Part shown: positions 23,543 to 30,834 of the stretch, piece after piece
How positions within the stretch are numbered: the first letter of the stretch is position 1
Layout of the letters: each line of letters opens with the position of its first letter
Source of the DNA: Veillonellaceae bacterium
GTDB lineage: Bacteria; Bacillota; Negativicutes; Veillonellales; Negativicoccaceae
Direction: 5' to 3'
Assembly: GCA_022771805.1 (NCBI GenBank)
Contig: JALELM010000015.1
Span: 1 to 44,849, forward strand
Length of the DNA stretch: 44,849 bases
The notes under the pieces: model-generated
What the model saw: only the letters and a program-made list of their open reading frames with translations
Database searches by the model: none
Told to the model about the DNA's origin: nothing
Made by a program: the position numbers and the translations under genes

Positions 23543-24390
23543 CACCGCAAGTCCCCGAACGAAATACGGTGGACATTGCGTTTCATCAGTTCTTCATACA
23601 CCGCCGGTGAAGTCAGCGCCTGCAACTCGCGTTCCCAGGCATAATCCCAGCCGAAACGGTGTTGCAGCGCCGCCGTGTCCGTTCCCGGATGACACATGAT
23701 TTCATGAAAACCGTCGCCGAGTTCGCGGATGATGGCGAGCAGACGGCGCTCCGTCAATTTGCCGCCGTCCATCATGCCCCAAAACGCGTCGGTCGTTTGC
23801 AAACCGAAGCGGCGGACATAGCGGCGGGCGCGGGCGGCCAGTACCGCCAGACCCGCTTTGCCGCCGAAACGGCCCGGATTGGCGAGCAACTTACCGTAGC
23901 GCCAATTTTCCTGCGGAATCCGAATCGCCCCGATGTGGTGCTTTTGACACAACGTTACCACGATCGGCAGCACCCGCGGCCAAATATGCAAATGCTGATG
24001 GCCGTCCGCATGCGTAATATGCAGCCCCGTAGCGACGATCTTTTCAAATTGAGCCGCCAGTTCCGTCGCCACTTCGCTGTAGTCGATTTTTCCTGCCAGA
24101 TCCGCCCGCAGGAAATCGTTATAGCTTTCATACAGGCGACCTTCCGGTGTCAACAGCGACGGCACTTCTTCCGCCGGTGCGGTCGGCCGCAAGCCGCCCA
24201 CCAGTGTCGTGTGGATACCGATCCCCAGCTGAGGCAGCTCCTCAGCGGCCGCAACCGCTTCGTCGAAAGCCTCGCCCGCCGTCATGAGTGACGCTCCGGT
24301 CAAAATACCGTTTTGATGTGCACGTACTACCGCCGCATTGATTTCCGGGGCTAACCCGAAATCGTCCGCATTGACTATTAAAAATTTCAT
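23542..24390 (-). CDS. YdjC/ChbG-family carbohydrate deacetylase
   Basis: 282-residue metal-dependent deacetylase. Metal and catalytic residues are visible in V-N-A-D-D-F-G at the N-terminus, G-I-G-I-H-T-T-L and H-A-D-G-H-Q-H-L-H. A late M-C-H-P-G-T-D block is also typical, as in ChbG and hopanoid-type HpnK proteins. The substrate is probably an N-acetylated sugar, soluble or lipid-linked; sequence does not say which. It starts nine bases after rnhC and is coupled to the flippase-like gene. Confidence 0.88.
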   Translation of the reverse strand: MKFLIVNADDFGLAPEINAAVVRAHQNGILTGASLMTAGEAFDEAVAAAEELPQLGIGIHTTLVGGLRPTAPAEEVPSLLTPEGRLYESYNDFLRADLAGKIDYSEVATELAAQFEKIVATGLHITHADGHQHLHIWPRVLPIVVTLCQKHHIGAIRIPQENWRYGKLLANPGRFGGKAGLAVLAARARRYVRRFGLQTTDAFWGMMDGGKLTERRLLAIIRELGDGFHEIMCHPGTDTAALQHRFGWDYAWERELQALTSPAVYEELMKRNVHRISFGDLR

Positions 24391-24399
24391 AAGAACTCC

Positions 24400-25335
24400 T
24401 TATCGGTAGGGATCAAACGTTTTGAAATGCCATTTGCCTATATCCCGTAACGCCGCCGTGCCGTGTGTTGCGGCAAATTGCGCCACCCAACCTGCCGTGG
24501 CGGAAGATGCTCCCTTCGGTACGGTTTCTCCGTAACGGGCTCCCAGTTGCTGCAAAGCGTCCACGAAAGCCGCCCTGGCCAAGATGGACGCCAGCGCCAC
24601 TGCGGTATAGCGTTCGCCGCGCGGAATCTGAACGAGCGGCAACGTGACACCGGCCGTCGCAAAACGATCCGCCATCAGAGACTCCGCCGCAAAGCGATCC
24701 AGCACCACGGCCGCCGCTTCACGCGTTAAAAGCCTCTCCATATTGGCAAAGTGCAAATCCGTCAGCAAATGGTTCAGGTTCTTCTTTTCCGACCGGTATT
24801 TCTCGTATAAATCATTGTATTCAGTCGGTAAAACAATCCGCAAGGCGTAGTCCTCCGGCCGTTCCGCCCGAAATTCGGCCGCCAGACGGCATATTGTTTC
24901 ATCGTCCAGCTCTTTGCTGTCCCGTACTCCGCGAGCGCGCCACTCTGCCGCCGCCGCAGCGTCCAAGTATACCGCCGCGACACAAAGCGGCCCGAGGATA
25001 TCCCCCTTGCCGGATTCATCACAACCGATCAGGGGCACATCCTCCGCGGGCAGGGCACTCGGTTGCGTCCGGGAAACCGGCCGGAGCGGAACCTGTGTGC
25101 CGGCGGCCTCGGCGGCCAAGCGTTCCAGTTCCGCCTGAAATGCCGCATCCCGGCTCTGCACGACACAGCGAAACCCCTTCTTGCCGTGATACGTATTCAC
25201 GGTCGCCGTGTTTTCTCCGCGGACAACCTTCCACTGTACACCGTATGAAATGTTTTTTTCATTTTCTATTATTATAGCACAGGCCGCCAGCTTCTTCGCC
25301 ATGGCGGCACGTATTTCATTTACTTCCGTCCGCAT
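24400..25335 (-). CDS. rnhC: Ribonuclease HIII
   Basis: Removes RNA from RNA-DNA hybrids. The 311-residue protein has the N-terminal substrate-binding (TBP-like) extension unique to RNase HIII (about 1-95). The catalytic domain follows, with I-G-C-D-E-S-G-K-G-D, D-S-K-E-L and A-S-I-L-A-R-A, giving the DEDE-type active site. The start is uncertain: ATG 25335 overlaps the larC gene by 20 bases with a distant AAGGA, and an ATG at 25302 is also possible. The Gly-Lys-Gly after the first acidic pair is diagnostic for HIII versus HII. Confidence 0.95.
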   Translation of the reverse strand: MRTEVNEIRAAMAKKLAACAIIIENEKNISYGVQWKVVRGENTATVNTYHGKKGFRCVVQSRDAAFQAELERLAAEAAGTQVPLRPVSRTQPSALPAEDVPLIGCDESGKGDILGPLCVAAVYLDAAAAAEWRARGVRDSKELDDETICRLAAEFRAERPEDYALRIVLPTEYNDLYEKYRSEKKNLNHLLTDLHFANMERLLTREAAAVVLDRFAAESLMADRFATAGVTLPLVQIPRGERYTAVALASILARAAFVDALQQLGARYGETVPKGASSATAGWVAQFAATHGTAALRDIGKWHFKTFDPYR

Positions 25336-25768
25336 ACAATCGCTGCTTTCCTTTCTCCTGAGCGTCCTGAATGACGGCCGCCAACGGACGTTGCAGGGCT
25401 TCGGCTGCCCGCAGACAATCGTCCAGCTCCGGCTTACATTTTACGCCTCCCGGCCAACGGGCATATTTAATCCGGATCGGCTCACCCGCCAATTCCACCG
25501 TGAAAAAATCTGTCGTCAGGCTCACCCGTTCCGCCGGCAGGATTCGCACGCCCCAGGTACTCGTTTCCCGCAAGAAAATCTCCTGCAGGCGCGGCACCAC
25601 GTCGATAGCGCAAAGCGCACACAGCTTGATCCCGCTGCGGCCTTTCTTCATAACGATCGGTTCTTGCCAGGCATCGGCTGCGCCCGCCGCAAGCAGCAGC
25701 TCCTGCACATGCGCGAGAACTTCCGGTGTCATATCGTCAAGATTCGCTTCCAGTAACCGCATCCGCAT
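25316..25768 (-). CDS. LarC C-terminal-half protein (nickel pincer cofactor metallochelatase domain)
   Basis: 150-residue protein matching only the C-terminal part (LarC2) of the nickel-inserting enzyme LarC. It begins at the conserved L-E-A-N-L-D-D-M-T-P-E and continues through M-K-K-G-R-S-G-I-K-L and K-Y-A-R-W-P-G-G-V-K-C-K-P-E. Full LarC is about 400 residues and in Lactobacillus is made by a frameshift joining larC1 and larC2. Upstream here is larB, not larC1. ATG 25768 has GGAGG four bases before it and overlaps larB by 32 bases; a second ATG lies two codons on. Whether it works alone or with a LarC1 encoded elsewhere is unknown. Confidence 0.82.
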   Translation of the reverse strand: MRMRLLEANLDDMTPEVLAHVQELLLAAGAADAWQEPIVMKKGRSGIKLCALCAIDVVPRLQEIFLRETSTWGVRILPAERVSLTTDFFTVELAGEPIRIKYARWPGGVKCKPELDDCLRAAEALQRPLAAVIQDAQEKGKQRLYADGSK

Positions 25769-26519
25769 GACTCCTCCCGTAGCATATCGAATCCGCCACA
25801 CAGGCCGCACCGTAGCCGTTATCGATATTGACCACCGCCACTTTGTCCGCGCAGCTGTTCAGCATTCCCAGCAAGGCCGCAACCCCGCCAAACGATGCCC
25901 CGTAACCGACCGAGGTCGGTACGGCGATGACCGTGCCGGGAACCAGCCCGCCGACCACCGAGGGCAGCGCTCCCTCCATGCCCGCAACGACGATGCACAC
26001 CGCCGCCCGTGCCAATTCGTCCTGCACGGCCAGCAGACGGTGCAGGCCGGCCACGCCCCGATCGTAGTACCGCTGCGGTGCATAGCCGAGAAATTCCAAG
26101 GTGACGGCGGCTTCTTCCGCAACGGGAATATCCGAACTCCCCGCCGTGACAATCGCGATCGGCCGCTCAAGACGCTTCGGCGGCAGTTGTTTGTGTTGCA
26201 GGATTTTCGCCCGTTCATGCCAAACCAGTTGCGGAAACTGCCGCACCGTCTCGTGAGCCTGTTCGGCTGTCACACGGGTCAGCAAAAACGGCTCGCCCCG
26301 GCCGCAAAGCTCCTCGCAAATCGCCGCCAGCTGCGCCGTGCTTTTCCCGGTTGCCAGTACCGCTTCCGGCCGCCCCGCGCGATAGCGCCGATTGCTGTCC
26401 CAGCAAAAATCGGCACCGCCCGCTCTGCTGTAGCAGGCAATGATTTCCGCCTCCAGTTCCGCCGTATCAATTTCGCCTGCTCGCCACTGCGCCAGCCGAT
26501 GCCTTAAATCAGTCGCCAT
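25737..26519 (-). CDS. larB: LarB, nicotinic acid adenine dinucleotide carboxylase/hydrolase
   Basis: First enzyme of nickel pincer nucleotide synthesis, the cofactor of lactate racemase LarA. The 260-residue protein has an N-terminal helical part and a C-terminal PurE-like domain with T-A-G-S-S-D-I-P-V-A-E-E, G-M-E-G-A-L-P-S-V-V-G-G-L, V-P-T-S-V-G-Y-G-A-S-F-G-G and N-I-D-N-G-Y-G-A. The last 32 bases also encode the start of the larC-like gene in another frame, and the N-terminus overlaps the upstream methyltransferase gene by 11 bases. larA and larE are not in the window. Confidence 0.93.
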   Translation of the reverse strand: MATDLRHRLAQWRAGEIDTAELEAEIIACYSRAGGADFCWDSNRRYRAGRPEAVLATGKSTAQLAAICEELCGRGEPFLLTRVTAEQAHETVRQFPQLVWHERAKILQHKQLPPKRLERPIAIVTAGSSDIPVAEEAAVTLEFLGYAPQRYYDRGVAGLHRLLAVQDELARAAVCIVVAGMEGALPSVVGGLVPGTVIAVPTSVGYGASFGGVAALLGMLNSCADKVAVVNIDNGYGAACVADSICYGRSHADAVTGSES

Positions 26520-27282
26520 GCGCGCCCTCCGTCAAGAAACGATTATGAAATAAAAAGACGGCCGCGGCAATGGCCACATTCAAGGAATCCGTCCCCGCCG
26601 CCATCGGGATGCAATACCGTGCCGACGCGCCCGCCAGCCATTCTTCGCTCAAGCCGCCGCCCTCGTTCCCGAATACCCAAAGGCCACGGGTCGTTCCCGG
26701 CATGGTCGTGTACGGCACGCTGTTTTGTAGCGCCGTGGCGAGCACGGGCAGCCCGTACTGCTGCGCCTTGGCCAGCCATTCCGCCGGTTCCTGATTCGTA
26801 AGAACGGGAATCGTCAGCAAGGCTCCCATGGAGCTGCGAACCGTCTTGGCGTTGAACAAATCGACGGTTCCCTTCGTCGCAATGACGCCGCTGCAGCCGA
26901 CCGCTGCGGCAAGCCGCAGGAGAGTTCCCGCATTACCGGGATCCTGCACCCCGGCCAGCACCAGGAAATTTCCGTTCGGCTCGGCGGGAAATGCCGGCAA
27001 ATCGGCGCGACGAACCACGGCCAAAATCCCCTGGGCATGTTCCGTTTCCGCCAGCTGCGCGAACATTTCATCGGGTACGATATACCGTGCCGCCGGCGCA
27101 ACGGCCGCTTCGCCCCGATAGCTTTCCGCCTGCCATATTTCCGCCGCCGTACCGTTTGCTGCCGAGACAGCCACCGCCCGTTCCCCCTCCAGCAGAAACT
27201 GACCGTATTTTTCACGATACTTTCTCTGTTGCAGTGACCGAACCTGCTTGAAACGGGGATTGTCTTTCGAGCTTACTCGCAT
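26509..27282 (-). CDS. TrmH/SpoU-family rRNA/tRNA 2'-O-methyltransferase
   Basis: 257-residue SPOUT-class methyltransferase with a short N-terminal substrate-binding domain (about 1-95) followed by the knotted catalytic domain. The three SpoU motifs are present: V-Q-D-P-G-N-A-G-T-L-L-R, F-G-N-E-G-G-G-L-S, and I-P-M-A-A-G-T-D-S-L-N-V-A-I-A. It resembles the RlmB/YsgA group, but the nucleotide modified cannot be stated. It begins directly after the ABC transporter stop. Confidence 0.92.
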   Translation of the reverse strand: MRVSSKDNPRFKQVRSLQQRKYREKYGQFLLEGERAVAVSAANGTAAEIWQAESYRGEAAVAPAARYIVPDEMFAQLAETEHAQGILAVVRRADLPAFPAEPNGNFLVLAGVQDPGNAGTLLRLAAAVGCSGVIATKGTVDLFNAKTVRSSMGALLTIPVLTNQEPAEWLAKAQQYGLPVLATALQNSVPYTTMPGTTRGLWVFGNEGGGLSEEWLAGASARYCIPMAAGTDSLNVAIAAAVFLFHNRFLTEGAHGD

Positions 27283-29019
27283 CTATGCCTCCAAAAGTCG
27301 CTTGAAATAACCGTCCGCTGCCGCCAATTCATCGTAATCTCCCGTCTGCACCAGTCTCCCGTCCGCAAAGACGTAGATCCGATCTGCCGTGCGAATGGTT
27401 GACAACCGATGTGCGATGACCATGACTGTATGCGTCTTGCGAATGGACGCCAAAGATTGCTGGATGCGCTTTTCCGTCTCACTGTCCATATTCGCCGTCG
27501 CTTCGTCCAAAATCAGCACGGGATAGCGGCGCGCCATGATCCGCGCCAAAGCAAGCAGCTGCCGCTCACCGCTGGAGAAGTAGCTGCCGAGATAACCCGC
27601 CTGGGTTCGAATGCCTGCCGGCAATTCCTGAATATCCGACCACATATTCACCGCCTGCAAGGCCTCGCGGATACGCTCTTCCGTCAACTCCGGGTTATGC
27701 AGACTGATATTGTCCGCCACCGTTCCCTTAAACAAGTGCTGACTTTGAAACACATACCCCAGCAACTTGCGTGTCGAATGGACGGAGTAATCTTCCATCG
27801 GCTTACCGTTCAGATACAGCGCGCCGCGTTGCGGGACATACAATCGCATCGCCAGCGACATCAGCGTCGTCTTGCCGGCACCGGACGCGCCGACCACACC
27901 GATCATTTCCCCGGCTCGAACCCGCAGTGACACGTCCCGCAACACCCAGGGACCGTCCTCCTCGTAGCGGAACCAAATGTCACGAAACTCCAATTCGCGA
28001 AACTCTTCCGTGAAGTCGGGGCGTCTGTCTTCTTCCTCTTCGTCGTTGTCCGACCAAAGTTCCCAGACCCGATCCGCTCCGGCGAGCGCCGATTGCAAAA
28101 TATTGTAGCGCTCGGCCATCCCCCGCACCGGCACGAAAAACTTCTCGATATACTGGGTAAAAATAAATACCAATGCCGCATCGGTAATGTCCGGCACCCA
28201 ATTCGTATACGCCAGCACTAGGAGCACGCAGAGAAAATAGGCAAAATCGACCAGCGGCCGGAAAATCCCGAAGGTTTGCACTTCCTGCAAACTGGCCGAC
28301 AAAAACTGCCGATTGATATTCTCGTATTCTTCATACACTTTGTTTTCCGCATTGACGGATTTAACGACGGAAATACCGCTCATCATCTCCTGAATATAGG
28401 AGTTGGACGCGGAAATGCTGCTGCGTACCCGCCGATATGCCCGCCGCCCGAATTTTTGGAAATAATGCACCGCCACCGCCAGCACGCCGACAACAACAAA
28501 AGAAGTCAGCGCCAGACGAACATCCAGCCAAAGCATGACGGCGAGAATCCCGAACATCATCAGAAAATCGCCGCCCAACGGCACGAGCACCTCGACAAAC
28601 AGCGACCGGATCGCATCCGTATCATTGGTGACTTTGGTCACGAGACTGCCGCTTTTATACCGCCCCAGCGCTACTTCCGATTTGCTCAGGATCTTATGAA
28701 ACGCATCCTGACGAATATGGTAGATAACGCGCTGCCCGACATACTGCAAGTAATAGTTCTGCAGGTACAGCATCACGACACTTGCCACTACCGTGCCGAG
28801 GTAGAACCAAACCAGGCGCTGCAGTCCCGCCGCATCCGACGCCGGGAAGATTTCCGCAATCGCATATTTCAGCAGGTACGGTCGCAGCAGATCCAAGCCG
28901 ACGCTTCCCAACATCAGGAACGCGCAAAAGCCGAGCAGCGGCAAGTGTTCCCGTGAATATGTCAAGAGCACCCGGATTTGTTGCCAATCTCTGCGGTGCT
29001 CGCCAAACCAGCTACCCAT
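27283..29019 (-). CDS. ABC exporter half-transporter with intact ATPase motifs
   Basis: 578-residue fused membrane plus ATP-binding protein: six-helix exporter domain (about 20-310) and NBD (about 340-575). Walker A G-A-S-G-A-G-K-T-T, Walker B V-L-I-L-D-E-A-T-A with the catalytic Glu, and switch His in V-I-A-H-R-L-S-T-I are intact. The signature is altered to S-S-G-E-R. It follows the partner gene by three bases, so the two should form a heterodimer of the LmrCD/BmrCD/TM287-288 kind. A GAGGAG site precedes the ATG. Drug, lipid or peptide substrate cannot be told. Confidence 0.9.
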   Translation of the reverse strand: MGSWFGEHRRDWQQIRVLLTYSREHLPLLGFCAFLMLGSVGLDLLRPYLLKYAIAEIFPASDAAGLQRLVWFYLGTVVASVVMLYLQNYYLQYVGQRVIYHIRQDAFHKILSKSEVALGRYKSGSLVTKVTNDTDAIRSLFVEVLVPLGGDFLMMFGILAVMLWLDVRLALTSFVVVGVLAVAVHYFQKFGRRAYRRVRSSISASNSYIQEMMSGISVVKSVNAENKVYEEYENINRQFLSASLQEVQTFGIFRPLVDFAYFLCVLLVLAYTNWVPDITDAALVFIFTQYIEKFFVPVRGMAERYNILQSALAGADRVWELWSDNDEEEEDRRPDFTEEFRELEFRDIWFRYEEDGPWVLRDVSLRVRAGEMIGVVGASGAGKTTLMSLAMRLYVPQRGALYLNGKPMEDYSVHSTRKLLGYVFQSQHLFKGTVADNISLHNPELTEERIREALQAVNMWSDIQELPAGIRTQAGYLGSYFSSGERQLLALARIMARRYPVLILDEATANMDSETEKRIQQSLASIRKTHTVMVIAHRLSTIRTADRIYVFADGRLVQTGDYDELAAADGYFKRLLEA

Positions 29020-29022
29020 GCT

Positions 29023-30747
29023 TTACTCCTCTTGACGGCGATACAGTGTATAGTACACGCCTTCGGCCGCCCACAACTCATCATGCGTTCCCTGCTCGGC
29101 GATCCGGCCGTCCTGCAGGACATAGATCCTGTCCGCCGAACGGAGCGGCGCCACACGCTGTGAAATAAAAATGATCGTGAAGCGGCGGCGCAACGTCGCC
29201 AAAAATTCATCGATCTGTGCCGCCGTTTCATTATCCAAGGCGGAAAACACGTCGTCGAGCAACAAGATCGGAGCCTGCCGGAATACCGCCCGGGCAATAC
29301 CGACCCGTTGCCGTTGGCCACCGGACAGATCCTTGCCCGCCTCTTTCAATTGCGATTTTCCGCTCTGCAGACGATCCCCCAGCGACAGATCCAAGGCGGT
29401 CGCCTGCAGCAGTTTCTTCAACCGTGCATTGTCTTTCTCTTGCGGCAAATCCGGGAACGTAATATTTTCCGCAAGCGTGCGAGAGAACAACACCTGCTCC
29501 TGCGGCACGTAGGCAAACATATCACGCAATTCGTGGGCATCCAGACGGCAAATGTCGATATCATCCAAGAAAATGGAATCGGCCGGCGGTTCATACAGGC
29601 GCAACAGCAACTTGAAAATGGTCGTTTTGCCGCTGCCCGGGCCGCCGACCAAGCCGATGAACGAGCCGTAAGGAATTCGCAACGATACTCCGTTCAATGC
29701 CGGTTGGCTGCTCTCCGGATAGGTAAAATGCAAATCTTCAAGTCGTAATTCCGGCGCAACACCCGGTTTTTCTTCCGTGCAGCAGATCGCCAAACTTTCC
29801 TCCGGATCATTAAAATAGGCCACCAGGCGGTCGAAGGAGCCCAGCGCCCGATTCATGACGGCAATCATCCCGCCGATCCCCATGGTCGCCATAATGACGA
29901 TGGCGATATAACCGTTCACCGCCACAAAGTCACCGACCGTAATTTCTCCCGCAAAGATCAGATTGCCGCTGATCGCCAACGACAAGGCGTAGGAAATCAT
30001 CGGCAAAATACGAGTCAACGGCAAATACGCGGACTGCACCGCTGCCAGCTGCAAATTGCCGTCCAAGTTCTCCCGGTTCAGCCCGGCAAAATGTCGTTCC
30101 ACGGATGTTTCCTCGACGAGACTTTTGACAATCGTCAGCCCCAGAAAAAGTTCCTGCGTGTATTCGGTCAAACTGCTGAACAGATCCTGTACGCGCCGGT
30201 AACGTACGCGCACCTTCCGCCCGAGCCAAATTGCCGACAGCAGAATCAACGGCACCGGCAACAATACACGAATCGCCAGCCCGAGAGAAATTTGCTGTGC
30301 CATCATCACAACGGCAAATAAATTCAAAAACACCGCATCAATGAACAGCAACATACCGAGCCCCAAGGCCACCCGAATCGACATGACATCGTTGATCAGC
30401 AACGCCATGATTTTCCCCGGGCCGTGCTGTTCGTAAAACGCCAGCGGCAGACGCATCGCCTTGTCCGTAATCGCCCGGCGAAGCAGGTACTCACATTTAC
30501 GCATTTGCCCGAGAATACACAGCCGATAGCCGTATTTCAAAAGCAGAATCGCCACGCCGAGCAATAAAATTTGCCGGACATACATGCCCAGTAATGTCTT
30601 GCCCGCCCCGATATCATCTATCGCGGCGCCCAGAAGCTTCGGCACGAACATCTGCAAGACGTCGACGCCGATCAGCATCAATATGCCCAGCAGATAGACG
30701 GCAAAATGCGGCGCCAGAAAGGACATAAAAAATTTACGATAATTCAT
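29023..30747 (-). CDS. ABC exporter half-transporter with degenerate catalytic site
   Basis: 574-residue partner of the next gene, with the same exporter-plus-NBD layout. Its Walker A (G-G-P-G-S-G-K-T-T) and signature (L-S-G-G-Q-R-Q-R) are canonical. The catalytic Glu after Walker B is Asp (L-L-L-D-D-V-F-S-A) and the switch His is Gln (I-S-Q-R-V-A). Together with the altered signature in the partner, the three changes fall on one composite ATP site, as in known asymmetric heterodimers. AAGGAG lies six bases before the ATG, and an extended -10 promoter lies upstream. Confidence 0.9.
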   Translation of the reverse strand: MNYRKFFMSFLAPHFAVYLLGILMLIGVDVLQMFVPKLLGAAIDDIGAGKTLLGMYVRQILLLGVAILLLKYGYRLCILGQMRKCEYLLRRAITDKAMRLPLAFYEQHGPGKIMALLINDVMSIRVALGLGMLLFIDAVFLNLFAVVMMAQQISLGLAIRVLLPVPLILLSAIWLGRKVRVRYRRVQDLFSSLTEYTQELFLGLTIVKSLVEETSVERHFAGLNRENLDGNLQLAAVQSAYLPLTRILPMISYALSLAISGNLIFAGEITVGDFVAVNGYIAIVIMATMGIGGMIAVMNRALGSFDRLVAYFNDPEESLAICCTEEKPGVAPELRLEDLHFTYPESSQPALNGVSLRIPYGSFIGLVGGPGSGKTTIFKLLLRLYEPPADSIFLDDIDICRLDAHELRDMFAYVPQEQVLFSRTLAENITFPDLPQEKDNARLKKLLQATALDLSLGDRLQSGKSQLKEAGKDLSGGQRQRVGIARAVFRQAPILLLDDVFSALDNETAAQIDEFLATLRRRFTIIFISQRVAPLRSADRIYVLQDGRIAEQGTHDELWAAEGVYYTLYRRQEE

Positions 30748-30767
30748 AGACTTCTCCTTATCTTAGT

Positions 30768-30776
30768 ATTGTAACA
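30768..30776 (-). promoter_or_regulatory. Extended -10 promoter for the ABC exporter to thrB run
   Basis: TGTTACAAT on the minus strand, 21 bases before the exporter start and after the glutamine synthetase terminator. No good -35 box. It is the only plausible promoter for the ten genes down to thrB, all of which are separated by ten bases or fewer. Confidence 0.55.
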
Positions 30777-30803
30777 TTTTTTCACATCGGATTCTGCCGC
30801 AAA

Positions 30804-30830
30804 TTAAAACGCCCCGCAGCGCAGGGCGTT
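30804..30830 (-). terminator. Terminator after the glutamine synthetase gene
   Basis: Arms AACGCCC and GGGCGTT (30808-30814 and 30824-30830) enclose a short inner helix with one mismatch, followed by TTTTAATTT on the minus strand, five bases after the stop. Confidence 0.75.
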
Positions 30831-30834
30831 ACCA

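Noticed and set aside
25737-26519. Hidden LarC1 joined to LarC2 by a frameshift
   Set aside because: The frames upstream of the LarC2-like gene encode LarB in full, and no LarC1 motif is seen in the other frames.
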